NCBI GenBank assembly: GCA_963695175.1
Contig: CAVOGG010000004.1
Coordinates: 1,116,001 to 1,180,000 of the forward strand
Direction of reading: 5' to 3'
DNA length: 64,000 nucleotides
From: Fodinibacter sp963695175
GTDB taxonomy: Bacteria; Actinomycetota; Actinomycetes; Actinomycetales; Dermatophilaceae
In this document: piece by piece, positions 52,151 through 60,638 of the stretch
Position numbering within the stretch: the stretch's first letter is position 1
Layout: every line of letters begins with the position of its first letter
Translations under genes and position numbers: made by a program
Notes under the pieces: model-generated
What the model was told of the DNA's origin: nothing
Seen by the model: the letters and a program-made list of their open reading frames with translations, nothing else
The model's database searches: none

Positions 52151-53533
52151 ATGAGCACCGACGGCCTGCGCGCTGCGACGGACAAGATGCGCGCGGCAGG
52201 CGTTCCCGAGCTCGCGGTGTCGGTGTTCAGCCGCTTCCACGACCAGCTGCGCTCGAACGCGACGGGGACCATCCCCGAGGACACCATCGAGCCGCTCACC
52301 GACGTGCCGCACCTCGACGACGTGCGCTCCGACGAGGCCACCGAGGCGCGGGCCCTGGGCCGGACGGTGCTCATCAAGCTCAACGGTGGGCTCGGGACGA
52401 GCATGGGCATCAGCGGGCCGAAGTCGGCGCTCCCGGTGCGCGACGGGCTGAGCTTCCTCGACATCATGGCCGGTCAGGTGCTGGCGCTGCGTCGCCGGCA
52501 CGGGGTGCAGACCCCGCTGCTGCTGATGAACTCGTTCCGCACCCGGGAGGAGTCGCTCGAGATCCTCGCGAAGTATCCCGAGCTCGCGGTCGACGGGCTG
52601 CCGCTGGACTTCCTGCAGAACAAGGAGCCCAAGCTGCGCGCCGACGACCTCGGCCCCGTGGAGTGGCCGGAGGACCCCGACCTGGAGTGGTGCCCCCCGG
52701 GCCACGGCGACGTCTACGTCGCCCTGCAGACCACCGGGCTGCTCGACGCCCTGCGCGAGCGCGGCTACCGCTACGCCTTCCTGTCCAACGCCGACAACCT
52801 CGGCGCGACCTGCGCGGGCGCGGTGCCCGCGTGGATGGCCCGCGAGGGCATCCCCTACGTCACCGAGGTCTGCGCCCGCACCCGCAACGACCGCAAGGGC
52901 GGCCACCTCGGCGTGCGCAAGAGCGACGGGCGCCTCGTGCTGCGCGACAGCGCGATGGTGGCCGAGGGCGAGGACCGCTACTTCCAGGACACCGACCGGC
53001 ACCCGTGGTTCCATGCGAACAACCTGTGGGTCGACCTCGACCAGCTGGCAGCGCGCCTCGCCGAGCGCGACGGCATCCTCGGCCTGCCGATCATCGTCAA
53101 CCGCAAGACGGTCGACCCGACCCGCCCGGACAGCACGCCGGTGATCCAGGTCGAGTCCGCGATGGGCGCAGCCGTCGAGATCTTCGACGGCTCCCGGGCG
53201 CTGGCCGTCGACCGCAGCCGGTTCCGGCCGGTGAAGACGACCAACGAGCTCCTGCTCATCCGCTCCGACCTCTACCGGCTCACCGAGGACTCACTGGTGG
53301 AGTCGACGATCGACCACGACGAGCCGTTCGTCGACCTGGCCAAGGCCTACGCCCACATCGGCGCCTTCGAGCAGCGGTTCCCCCACGGTGTGCCCTCGAT
53401 CCGCGGCTGCTCGAGCCTTCGGGTCGAGGGCGACGTGACGTTCGGGGCCGATGTGGTGTGCACCGGCGACGTCCGGGTCACGGCCGCGGTGCGCAGCATC
53501 CCGGACGGCGCCCACCTCCAGGGCGACGTCTGA
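52151..53533 (+). CDS. UTP-glucose-1-phosphate uridylyltransferase (UDPGP family)
   Basis: The 460-residue enzyme belongs to the eukaryote-like UDPGP family rather than the short bacterial GalU. VLIKLNGGLGTSMGISGPKS is the nucleotide-binding loop, and LLLMNSFRTREES, FLQNKEPKL and FLSNADNLGATC follow. The C-terminus is a short beta-helix-like tail. It makes UDP-glucose for cell-envelope polymers and trehalose. The stop overlaps the moeA start by one base. Confidence 0.92.
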   Translation: MSTDGLRAATDKMRAAGVPELAVSVFSRFHDQLRSNATGTIPEDTIEPLTDVPHLDDVRSDEATEARALGRTVLIKLNGGLGTSMGISGPKSALPVRDGLSFLDIMAGQVLALRRRHGVQTPLLLMNSFRTREESLEILAKYPELAVDGLPLDFLQNKEPKLRADDLGPVEWPEDPDLEWCPPGHGDVYVALQTTGLLDALRERGYRYAFLSNADNLGATCAGAVPAWMAREGIPYVTEVCARTRNDRKGGHLGVRKSDGRLVLRDSAMVAEGEDRYFQDTDRHPWFHANNLWVDLDQLAARLAERDGILGLPIIVNRKTVDPTRPDSTPVIQVESAMGAAVEIFDGSRALAVDRSRFRPVKTTNELLLIRSDLYRLTEDSLVESTIDHDEPFVDLAKAYAHIGAFEQRFPHGVPSIRGCSSLRVEGDVTFGADVVCTGDVRVTAAVRSIPDGAHLQGDV

Positions 53534-54756
53534 TGCGCACCGTCGCCGAGCACCGCGCCGCCGTGCTGGCCCTCGTCGCACCGCTGCCCGCCACCACCGT
53601 GCCGGTCGGGTCGGCGCTCGGCCTCGTGCTCGCGGACGACGTCGTGGCGCGGGTCGACCTGCCCGGCTTCGACAACTCGGCGATGGACGGGTACGCCGTG
53701 CGCGCGGCCGAGCTCGCCGGTGCCACGGGAGAGACCCCCGTCGTGCTGCCGGTGGCGGGTGACATCGCGGCCGGCGACACCACCCAGCACGTGCTCCCGG
53801 TGGGGCAGGTGCTGCGGATCATGACCGGCGCCCCGATCCCCGAGGGCGCCGACGCCATCGTCCCGGTCGAGCTCACCGACGGCGGAGCCACCGAGGTGGC
53901 GCTCCACCTCGCCCCGGAGGCGGGGCGCTCGCTGCGGCACCGCGGGGAGGACGTGCGCACCGGCGACCTGGTGCTGCCGGCCGGGACCCGACTCGGCCCC
54001 GGTCACCTGGCGCTCGCGGCGGCAGCCAACGTCGCCGAGCTCTCGGTGCACCCCCGCCCGCGGGTGGTCGTCATCTCCACCGGCGACGAGCTGGTCGCCC
54101 CCGGGTCGGTGCTCGAGCACGGCCAGATCGTCAACTCCAACCACGTGATGCTCTGCGCCCTGGTCGAGGCGGCCGGCGCCGAGGTCGCCGGGTCGGCGCA
54201 CCTGCGCGACGACGCCGCCGCGATGCGTGCCTTCCTCGACGACCTGCCCGGCTCGCCCGACCTGGTGCTCACGACCGGCGGCGTCTCGATGGGCGTCTAC
54301 GACACGGTCAAGGAGGTGCTGACCGCCGACGGCGGGGTCGAGTTCGTCAAGGTCGCGATGCGACCCGGGATGCCGCAGGGCTGCGGCGTCGTCGGGCGCT
54401 CGGGCACCCCGGTGGTCACCCTGCCGGGCAACCCGGTCAGCTCGTTCGTGTCGTTCCACGTGTTCGTGCTCCCGGCACTGCGGCGGCTCGCCGGTCTGGA
54501 CCCCGACTCCGACGGCGCCTTCGACGCCGTCGCCGACGCCGGCTGGGCGGCGGCCCCGGGCAAGGTCGAGCTGACCCGGGTCGTCGAGACCGCCGGTCGG
54601 GTGCGGCCCTCGGGCGGGCAGGGGTCGCACGTGCTCGGCGCCCTGTCGGCCGCGACGGCCCTGGCCGTGGTGCCCGCCGACGTCGACCGGGTCGAGGTGG
54701 GCGACCGGGTGCGCTGCCTCCCCCTCCTGGGGCAGGATCGCGACCGTGGCCTCTGA
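53533..54756 (+). CDS. moeA: MoeA-type molybdopterin molybdotransferase / gephyrin-like protein (Glp)
   Basis: The product has 407 residues: PGFDNSAMDGYAVRA near the start, then GDIAAG, IMTGAPIPEGADAIVPVE, STGDELVAPGSVLEHGQIVNSN, TTGGVSMGVYD and VTLPGNPVSSFVSFHVFV. MoeA inserts molybdate into adenylylated molybdopterin. In corynebacteria the MoeA-like protein encoded in this galU-rimJ neighbourhood (Glp) instead binds FtsZ and a membrane receptor, GlpR, at the septum. A candidate receptor lies at 56551. Which role holds here cannot be decided from sequence; both are possible. Confidence 0.9.
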   Translation: MRTVAEHRAAVLALVAPLPATTVPVGSALGLVLADDVVARVDLPGFDNSAMDGYAVRAAELAGATGETPVVLPVAGDIAAGDTTQHVLPVGQVLRIMTGAPIPEGADAIVPVELTDGGATEVALHLAPEAGRSLRHRGEDVRTGDLVLPAGTRLGPGHLALAAAANVAELSVHPRPRVVVISTGDELVAPGSVLEHGQIVNSNHVMLCALVEAAGAEVAGSAHLRDDAAAMRAFLDDLPGSPDLVLTTGGVSMGVYDTVKEVLTADGGVEFVKVAMRPGMPQGCGVVGRSGTPVVTLPGNPVSSFVSFHVFVLPALRRLAGLDPDSDGAFDAVADAGWAAAPGKVELTRVVETAGRVRPSGGQGSHVLGALSAATALAVVPADVDRVEVGDRVRCLPLLGQDRDRGL

Positions 54757-55246
54757 CCCCTCGACCCCACCGCCCTCGGGCCTCACCCACGTGCGCGCCG
54801 ACGGCACCGCGCACATGGTCGACGTCTCCGCCAAGGCGGTCACGGCTCGCCGGGCGGCCGCGGCCGGTCGGGTGCTGCTCTCGCCCGAGGCCGTCGCCGC
54901 GCTGCGTGGCGGCGTGGTCCCCAAGGGTGACGCCCTCGGCGTGGCCCGGGTGGCCGGCATCCAGGCCGTCAAGCGCACCCCCGAGCTGATCCCGCTGGCG
55001 CACCCGGTGGCGGTGCATGCCGTCGAGGTCGACCTCGACGTCGTCGACGACGGCGTCGAGATCCGGGCGGTGGTGCGCACCGCCGACCGCACCGGCATCG
55101 AGATGGAGGCGCTCACCGCCGTGGCCGTCGCCGCGCTCGCCCTCATCGACATGGTCAAGGCGGTCGACAAGCATGCCCGGATCACCGACGTGCGGGTCAC
55201 CGCGAAGTCGGGGGGCCGCTCCGGGGACTGGGAGGAGGGCGCGTGA
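54746..55246 (+). CDS. moaC: Cyclic pyranopterin monophosphate synthase
   Basis: The 166-residue protein has MVDVSAKAVTARRAAAAG, KGDALGVARVAGIQAVKRT, IPLAHPVAVHAVEV and DMVKAVDKHARI, including the catalytic Lys and Asp of the last motif. In the IPLCHP motif of many MoaC proteins the cysteine is replaced by alanine. It makes cyclic pyranopterin in Moco synthesis, partnering MoaA, which is not in the window. GTG start, overlapping moeA by 11 bases. Confidence 0.93.
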   Translation: MASDPSTPPPSGLTHVRADGTAHMVDVSAKAVTARRAAAAGRVLLSPEAVAALRGGVVPKGDALGVARVAGIQAVKRTPELIPLAHPVAVHAVEVDLDVVDDGVEIRAVVRTADRTGIEMEALTAVAVAALALIDMVKAVDKHARITDVRVTAKSGGRSGDWEEGA

Positions 55247-55761
55247 CCGGTTCAGTGTCGGATGCCGTGGATGCCGCGCCCCTGGCCGGCCGCACCGCGG
55301 TCGTCGTCACGTGCTCGACCCGCGCCGCCGCGGGGGTCTACCCCGACCGCGGGGGTGCCCTGCTCGTGGAGACGCTGCGGGCGTGGGGCGCTTCGGTGCC
55401 CGACGCGGTGGTCGTGCCGGACGGTCCGGCGGTGGCCCACGCGATCGAGTCGGGCCTCGCCACCCGGCCCGACGTCCTGGTCACCACCGGAGGCACCGGC
55501 CTGACCCCCACCGACCGCACACCCGAGGCGACCCGGCCGTTCCTCACCCACGAGGTGCCCGGGCTCGCGGAGGCGATCCGGGCGCGCGGGGTGGCCCACG
55601 GCATCCCGACCGCGGTGCTGTCGCGGGGGCTGGCGGGCCTGGCCGGTCGCACCCTCGTGGTCAACCTCCCGGGGTCCACCGGGGGTGTCCGCGACGCGCT
55701 CGAGGTGCTGGCCGAGGTGTTGCCGCACGCGCTGAGCCAGGCGCACGGGGGGGACCACTGA
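55243..55761 (+). CDS. mog: Molybdopterin adenylyltransferase (MogA/MoaB family)
   Basis: The 172-residue protein contains TAVVVTCSTRAAAGVYPDRGG, VLVTTGGTGLTPTDRTPEAT and VNLPGSTGGVRDAL, the ligand-binding motifs of MogA/MoaB. It adenylylates molybdopterin before MoeA-dependent metal insertion. It overlaps moaC by four bases and the following GNAT gene by one. With moeA and moaC it forms the Moco set that would serve NarG at 11-15 kb. Confidence 0.9.
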   Translation: MTGSVSDAVDAAPLAGRTAVVVTCSTRAAAGVYPDRGGALLVETLRAWGASVPDAVVVPDGPAVAHAIESGLATRPDVLVTTGGTGLTPTDRTPEATRPFLTHEVPGLAEAIRARGVAHGIPTAVLSRGLAGLAGRTLVVNLPGSTGGVRDALEVLAEVLPHALSQAHGGDH

Positions 55762-56549
55762 TGTGGGAGCGGGTGCGCCGCCGGGCCGCGGAGTCGCTCG
55801 ACCGCGGTGCGGGTGCACCGGCCGAGGCCGGGTGGCCGTGGCCGGTGCAGCTGACCGGGCGCACGCCGACCGGCATCGAGGTGCTGCTGCGGCCGCTGAC
55901 CGTCGCCGACGGGCCGGCCTTCCAGTCGGTGCGCCGGGCCAACGCCGCGTGGCTCGAGGAGTGGGACGCCACCTCGCCCGACCCCGACGCGCCCAGCCGC
56001 ACCTTCGAGGAGCTCGTCCAGCAGTACGACCGTGACGCCGCCGCGGGGCGGGCACTGCCCTTCGCCGTGGAGGTCGAGGGCCGGTTCGTCGGCCAGCTGT
56101 CGGTCGGCTCGATCGTGCTCGGGTCGTTCCGGTCGTGCTACATCGGCTACTGGGTGAGCCGGGCGGTGGCCGGGCAGATGGTGATCCCCACCGCCCTGGC
56201 CATGGCGGGCGACCACGTGCTCGGCACGCTCGGGCTGCACCGCATCGAGGTGAACATCCGGCCCGAGAACACCGCCAGCCTGGCCGTGGTGCGCAAGCTG
56301 GGCTTCCGCCGCGAGGGGCTGCGGCCGCACTACCTCCACATCGCCGGGGCCTGGCGCGACCACCTGTCCTTCGCCCTGACCACCGAGGACCTCGCCGGTG
56401 AGTCGCTCCTGGACCGACTGGCGCGGATCACCGCGGGGGAGGCCGGCCGGGGCTCCGAGACGCTCCAAGCACAGTCGTCACAACAGTCACTTGCGCGACA
56501 CACCGAGAGGGGTCCGGCGCCCGACGGCGACGCGCACCTACCTTCGTAA
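55761..56549 (+). CDS. RimJ/RimL-like GNAT N-acetyltransferase
   Basis: The product has 262 residues. Acceptor and acetyl-CoA motifs include VLLRPLTVADGPAFQSVRRAN, YIGYWVSRAVAGQMVIPTALA and LHRIEVNIRPENTASLAVVRKLGFRREGL. The family acetylates protein N-termini or small amines. It is conserved between moeA/glp and the GlpR-like gene in actinomycetes (mycobacterial Rv0995-like order). The last 50 residues are low in complexity and may be dispensable. Confidence 0.9.
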   Translation: MWERVRRRAAESLDRGAGAPAEAGWPWPVQLTGRTPTGIEVLLRPLTVADGPAFQSVRRANAAWLEEWDATSPDPDAPSRTFEELVQQYDRDAAAGRALPFAVEVEGRFVGQLSVGSIVLGSFRSCYIGYWVSRAVAGQMVIPTALAMAGDHVLGTLGLHRIEVNIRPENTASLAVVRKLGFRREGLRPHYLHIAGAWRDHLSFALTTEDLAGESLLDRLARITAGEAGRGSETLQAQSSQQSLARHTERGPAPDGDAHLPS

Positions 56550-56550
56550 C

Positions 56551-57645
56551 GTGCAGTCGCCGTCGAGCCTGATCTTCCTGGTCCTCCTCGGTGTCTGGGC
56601 TGCCTATTTCGTGCAGTACTGGGTCCGCCGACGCGACCACGTCGCCACCGCCCGCTCCGTCGAGCAGTTCAGTGAGGCGATGCGCGTGCTAGAGCGACGT
56701 GACCCCCTGCCCCGCACCGACCTGTCCGAGCCGGCCCCCCGCTCGTACGCCGTGCACCCGGCCCGCACCGCCCGCCCGCAGGTGCTGGTCAAGCGCGCCG
56801 TGGCCTCCGAGCCCGGCCCGATCGGTGTCACCGAGCGGATCAACGACGACTCGGATGCCGTTGCCCCCGTTGCCGCTTCGGCCACCCGGCCGTCGCCTTC
56901 TCCTGCCGGCCCGGTGCGTCGCCCCGCCCCGGCGGGCGCCCCTCGCCGCGGGGTGCACCCGAGCCGACGGGTGCGTGGGCTGCTGCTGCTCGCCGCGGTC
57001 GCCGAGCTGCTCGTCATCGCCCCGCTCGTGGCCACCTCGCTGCTGCCGCTGTGGGCCCTTGCGCCGGCGCTGCTGGCCGTCGGCTGGGCCGTGCTCTTCG
57101 CCCGCGCCGGCGTCCGCGCCGAGCAGGCCATGGTGCAGGCCAACCGTCGCAGGCAGGCCGACCTCGCCCGTCGCCGCACCGCCGCACCCGTGGCGCCGCG
57201 TGGCGCCGGCCAGCGCCGGTCGGCCGCACCCGCGGCATCCGCCCGTCCCGCTCCCGCGTCGGTGGCCCAGTCGTCCGAGGTCGCCGAGACGGCCGAGGTC
57301 GTCGAGTCCGTCGTGGTCGCAGAGTCCTCCGACGACGTCACGCTGACCGAGCCGGCCCTGGTCGGCGCCGACTCGTCCGTGGTGCTGCCCGTCGCGGCCG
57401 AGGCCGTCGTGCCGGTCGCGCCCGTCGAGCCCGCCGACGACGTCATGGTGCCGATCGTCGACGAGGACGACATCCCGCTCACCTGGGACCCCGTGCCCGT
57501 GCCGCGCCCCACCTACACGATGAAGGCCAAGGCCGAGCGGGCCGAGGTCGCCCCGGCCGCCGTCACCCCCGACCCCGTGCCGGTGGTTCGCGAGAGCGAG
57601 AGCGACGACTCGGCCTACGACCAGCGCCGGGTCGCCGGCGCCTGA
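56551..57645 (+). CDS. GlpR-like membrane protein (candidate Glp receptor of the divisome)
   Basis: The product has 364 residues, GTG start right after the GNAT stop. One N-terminal membrane segment (SSLIFLVLLGVWAAYFVQYWV) is followed by a conserved stretch RRRDHVATARSVEQFSEAMRVLERR and a Pro/Ala-rich cytoplasmic region. Two adjacent membrane segments (LLLLAAVAELLVIAPLVATS, WALAPALLAVGWAVLFARAG) and a long acidic, Val/Ala-rich tail complete it. This layout and its place after galU-moeA-rimJ match the corynebacterial GlpR and mycobacterial Rv0996. A role in recruiting the gephyrin-like protein to the septum is inferred by synteny. Confidence 0.75.
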   Translation: MQSPSSLIFLVLLGVWAAYFVQYWVRRRDHVATARSVEQFSEAMRVLERRDPLPRTDLSEPAPRSYAVHPARTARPQVLVKRAVASEPGPIGVTERINDDSDAVAPVAASATRPSPSPAGPVRRPAPAGAPRRGVHPSRRVRGLLLLAAVAELLVIAPLVATSLLPLWALAPALLAVGWAVLFARAGVRAEQAMVQANRRRQADLARRRTAAPVAPRGAGQRRSAAPAASARPAPASVAQSSEVAETAEVVESVVVAESSDDVTLTEPALVGADSSVVLPVAAEAVVPVAPVEPADDVMVPIVDEDDIPLTWDPVPVPRPTYTMKAKAERAEVAPAAVTPDPVPVVRESESDDSAYDQRRVAGA

Positions 57646-57680
57646 GCCTGCGTCCCGCCGCAGAGTCCCGCTCAGGCGCG

Positions 57681-57745
57681 GGTCGAGAGCAGGCAACACG
57701 CGGAGGCCGTCACACTCCGGCCGTGCGTGTTGCCTCCCCTCGACC
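57681..57745. terminator. Hairpin terminator after the GlpR-like gene
   Basis: GGCAACACGC (57692-57701) pairs with GCGTGTTGCC (57725-57734), and GGTCGAG (57681-57687) pairs with CTCGACC (57739-57745), separated by a four-base internal loop on each side. The apical region can also pair GGCCG with CGGCC. It begins 35 bases after the stop at 57645. Confidence 0.75.
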
Positions 57746-57781
57746 GGAGGGGCGTCCTGGCGCCCGCGGCTGACGGCGATT

Positions 57782-57882
57782 CCACGGACGGACAAACGCG
57801 CCTGACGCGGGCGAGGGGCACCCGGGTGCACGCACGAACCGGGTGAGGCACGGCATCCCGGACGTCGTTTGACCGTCCGTGG
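57782..57882. repeat. Large inverted repeat 3' of the AI-2E transporter gene
   Basis: CCACGGACGG plus AAACG (57782-57798) pairs with CGTTT plus CCGTCCGTGG (57866-57882), interrupted by a two-base mismatch. The 67-base loop contains the perfect palindrome GCACCCGGGTGC. It ends 21 bases from the leftward transporter stop, so it may serve as that gene's terminator, but the size and nested structure are unusual and a small structured RNA is possible. Confidence 0.5.
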
Positions 57883-57903
57883 GCGCAGGCGCGGGCCCGA
57901 CGC

Positions 57904-59196
57904 TCAGTCGGTGCGCTCGGGCTCCTCGTGGCCGGCCGCCTCGGTGCGCGCCTCGACGTCCGCCGCCTCGACCTCGGCCTGGGCCTCCTCGCCGGGCTCG
58001 AGCACCTCCTCGGGCGTCTTGGCCCTCCCGGGCGGCACGTCGTCCTCGCTCTCAGGCCCGTCGAGCAGGTGGTGGCCGACGGCATTGAGCACGGCCACCG
58101 TCGGCACCGCGATGAGACCGCCGATGATGCCGGCCAGGATGACGCCCGCCGCGATCCCGAGGATGACGGCGAGCGGGTGGATGCGCATCACCCGTCCGAC
58201 GAGGAAGGGCTGCAGCAGGTGGGCCTCGACCTGCTGCACCCCGATGACGATGCCGAGCATGATCAGGGCCTGCACCGGGCCGAGCGCGACGAGGGCCAGC
58301 AGCACCGCGACGGTGCCGGAGACGGCCGCGCCGACGACCGGGATGAAGGCGCCGAAGAAGACCAGCAGCGCGATGCCGGAGGCGAACGGCACACCGAGGA
58401 TCGCGGCACCGATGCCGATGCCGGCGGCATCCACGGCGGCGACGACGAGCGTGGCGCGGGTGAACGCCGACAGCTGGGTCCAGGCGATCAGGCCCGAGGA
58501 GTGCACCTTCTCGCGGGCGGTCCGCGGGAACAGCCGCACCACCCAGCCCCAGACGAGCGGGCCGTCGTAGAGGAAGAAGTAGAGGGAGAACATCGCGAGG
58601 AAGAAGCCGGCCACGATGTGCGTCGCCGTGAGGCCCGCCGAGGCCGCCGCGTCGGTGAGGGTGCCCGAGCTCAGCCACTCGCGGGCCTGGTCGATGTAGC
58701 CCTCGAGCTGCCTGTCGGTGACGCCGAAGGTCGTGTTGAGCCACTGACGGATCTGGTCGATGCCGTCGCCGACCTTCGCCCCGATGTCGTCGATCTGGCT
58801 GGTGAGCTGGGAGCCGACGAACGACAGCAGCCCGAAGACCATGGCCAGGGTGCCGATCACCGTGATGCCGGCGGCCAGGCCGCGCGGGACGATCCGGGTC
58901 AGCGCGGCGTAGAGCGGCTGGAGCAGCGCCGCCAGCAGCAGCGCCACGAGGATCGGGATGACCACCTCGGAGAGCACGTTCGTGAGATAGAGAACGGCCA
59001 CGGCTGCGGCACCGATGACCAGGCCGCGCCACGCCCACTCGCTGGCGGTGCGGATGCCGCGTGGCACGTCCCAGTGGGCGGGCCGGTGCGGGTCGTCCGG
59101 GCCCCCCGGGGTGACCGCGGGCGCGGCCGTGACGATGCGGGGGAGGGCGGCGGGGTCGGCCGCGGTCCGGTCCGGGCGGGGCGGGCGCAGTCGCAT
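57904..59196 (-). CDS. AI-2E family transporter
   Basis: The 430-residue membrane protein has seven to eight helices and the family motifs VIPILVALLLAALLQPL, GGFLAM-like segment AGFFLAMFSLYFFLYDG and FFGAFIPVVGAAVSG, then HLLQPFLVGRVMRIHPLAVILG. The C-terminal 50 residues are strongly acidic and hydrophilic. Despite the name, most members are of unknown substrate, and some are sodium/proton antiporters. ATG 59196 reads away from the tRNA-Ala gene. Confidence 0.88.
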   Translation of the reverse strand: MRLRPPRPDRTAADPAALPRIVTAAPAVTPGGPDDPHRPAHWDVPRGIRTASEWAWRGLVIGAAAVAVLYLTNVLSEVVIPILVALLLAALLQPLYAALTRIVPRGLAAGITVIGTLAMVFGLLSFVGSQLTSQIDDIGAKVGDGIDQIRQWLNTTFGVTDRQLEGYIDQAREWLSSGTLTDAAASAGLTATHIVAGFFLAMFSLYFFLYDGPLVWGWVVRLFPRTAREKVHSSGLIAWTQLSAFTRATLVVAAVDAAGIGIGAAILGVPFASGIALLVFFGAFIPVVGAAVSGTVAVLLALVALGPVQALIMLGIVIGVQQVEAHLLQPFLVGRVMRIHPLAVILGIAAGVILAGIIGGLIAVPTVAVLNAVGHHLLDGPESEDDVPPGRAKTPEEVLEPGEEAQAEVEAADVEARTEAAGHEEPERTD

Positions 59197-59328
59197 GCGG
59201 CGATGGTATGTCCTGCCCGGTCAACGGCCCTCGCGACGATCCGCCGGGCTCGCGATGTACCGCCCTGCGGGGCCCCGATCCGGTTTCTGGGTGGCTGCGC
59301 GCTGGTGTTATCGTTTCTCCCGCATCGC

Positions 59329-59401
59329 GGGGCTGTGGCGCAGTTGGTAGCGCGTCTCGTTCGCAATGAGAAGGCCAGGGGTTCGAATCCCCTCAGCTCC
59401 A
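59329..59401 (+). tRNA. tRNA-Ala (anticodon CGC)
   Basis: A complete 73-base cloverleaf. The acceptor pairs GGGGCTG with CAGCTCC (one G-U). The D arm is GCGC-AGTTGGTA-GCGC. The anticodon stem pairs TCTCG with TGAGA around TTCGCAA, giving CGC (alanine, codon GCG). The T arm is AGGGG-TTCGAAT-CCCCT, and the discriminator base is A. CCA is not encoded. Confidence 0.95.
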
Positions 59402-59410
59402 CCCGACGGG

Positions 59411-59467
59411 AACCCCGTCCGACCAGCACTGAACGTCGGCTGACCGGGCGGGGTTTCGTCGTTGTCA
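59411..59467 (+). terminator. Terminator of tRNA-Ala, whose 3' half is repeated at 63305
   Basis: AACCCCGTCCG (59411-59421) pairs with 59445-59455 (CGGGCGGGGTT, one G-U) around a 23-base loop, followed by a T-rich tail. This is a typical intrinsic terminator ten bases after the tRNA. The last 17 bases, GGGTTTCGTCGTTGTCA at 59451-59467, recur exactly at 63305-63321. Confidence 0.75.
59451..59467. repeat. Left copy of a 17-bp exact direct repeat bounding the redox islet
   Basis: GGGTTTCGTCGTTGTCA is identical to positions 63305-63321. The copies flank 3.8 kb carrying five redox or stress genes and start 50 bases after the tRNA-Ala 3' end, a favoured place for insertions. No integrase lies between them. 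Confidence 0.6.
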
Positions 59468-59649
59468 TTGGTTCCCGACCTCGGTTCGTGTACCCCCCCA
59501 CCAACGGTGACAGCACGCGGCCGTTCGTTCCACGAGAAGCCTGACCTGGGAAGCCACCCCCGTGCCACAGCTCCCCTGAGGCGGCCACGGGGCGTTCGGC
59601 ACGTCCTGGTGCGGGGTGCCCGATTTGGAGTTCAGAGAATCTCGATGCA

Positions 59650-59673
59650 AAGTATCTGTCGAGACAACTACTT
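59650..59673. promoter_or_regulatory. Palindromic operator before the quinone oxidoreductase gene
   Basis: An 18-of-24 symmetric site has outer arms AAGTA and TACTT and inner arms TGTC and GACA, separated by two-base gaps. It ends 22 bases before the ATG at 59696. AAGTA/TACTT arms are common in operators of MarR and HxlR-type redox sensors, and a MarR gene lies two genes downstream. Confidence 0.65.
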
Positions 59674-59695
59674 CCGGGAAAGAGAGTGCAGGCTC

Positions 59696-60637
59696 ATGGT
59701 GACGACAGGGACCTACCGCGCGGCGGTGGCAAGGACGTTCGGCCCGCCTGAGGTGTTGGGCATCGCGGACCTTCCGGTTGCACCGCTGGCGCCCGGGAGC
59801 ATTCGGGTCGCTGTCCGGGTGGGTGGAGTGAACCCGGTCGACGCCGCGATCCGCTCCGGCTCCTTCGGTGGGGGCACCCCGTTCGTGCCGGGGACGGAGT
59901 TCGCCGGCGTGGTCACCGAGGTCGCTGCTGGGGTGACCGGAGTCGCGGTTGGCGATGAGGTGGTCGGGTTCGGTACGCCTGGCTCGGATGCCGAGCTGGT
60001 GGTCACCTCGGCGGATCGTGTCGTGGCCAAGCCGGCAGACCTGTCATGGGAGCTGGCCGGTGCCGTCGGCGCGGTCGGGCAGACGGCGCTCACGGTGCTG
60101 GATGCGTTGCAGCTCTCCCCGGAAGCACCGGTACTCGTCCACGGTGGCTCGGGTGGGGTCGGCACCGTGCTGGTGCAGCTGCTCGTCGCGGCCGGAATCC
60201 CGGTCGTCGCCACCGCGAGCGCGGCTCGCGCGGACTACCTGCGAGACCTCGGCGCGACGCCTCTGGCCTACGGGCCGGACCTGCCCGCCCAGCTGAAGGC
60301 CGAGTACCCGTCCGGGTTCGCGGCGTCGATCGACCTCGCCGGCACACCGCAGGCCGGGGCGATCGGTCAGGCGGTGCGTGAGGCCGGCGGCGCGGCCGTG
60401 ACCATCGCGCTGGGCAGCGCCCGCAGCCACGGCATCCCGCTCATCCAGGTGCAACGCTCCCAGGCCCGCCTGACCCGCCTGCTCGCCGACGCGGCGTCCG
60501 GCAGGCTGCGGATGCCGGTGCAGTCCCTGCCGCTGGCCGAGGTCGTCGAGGCCCACCGACGGCTGGACTCCGGCCACGCGCTCGGCAAGACCGTCCTGGA
60601 CCTGTCCGACAACCCCTACCTTCCGAAGGCGGCATGA
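59696..60637 (+). CDS. Zinc-free NADP-dependent quinone oxidoreductase (MDR family)
   Basis: The 313-residue medium-chain reductase has VGGVNPVDAAIRSG, FVPGTEFAGVVTEV and the NADP-binding VLVHGGSGGVGTVLVQLLVA, with no zinc-binding cysteines. It reduces quinones or enones with NADPH. I choose ATG 59696, where family similarity begins, rather than the longer in-frame extension through the tRNA terminator. It is followed after one base by the next gene, indicating an operon. Confidence 0.88.
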   Translation: MVTTGTYRAAVARTFGPPEVLGIADLPVAPLAPGSIRVAVRVGGVNPVDAAIRSGSFGGGTPFVPGTEFAGVVTEVAAGVTGVAVGDEVVGFGTPGSDAELVVTSADRVVAKPADLSWELAGAVGAVGQTALTVLDALQLSPEAPVLVHGGSGGVGTVLVQLLVAAGIPVVATASAARADYLRDLGATPLAYGPDLPAQLKAEYPSGFAASIDLAGTPQAGAIGQAVREAGGAAVTIALGSARSHGIPLIQVQRSQARLTRLLADAASGRLRMPVQSLPLAEVVEAHRRLDSGHALGKTVLDLSDNPYLPKAA

Positions 60638-60638
60638 C

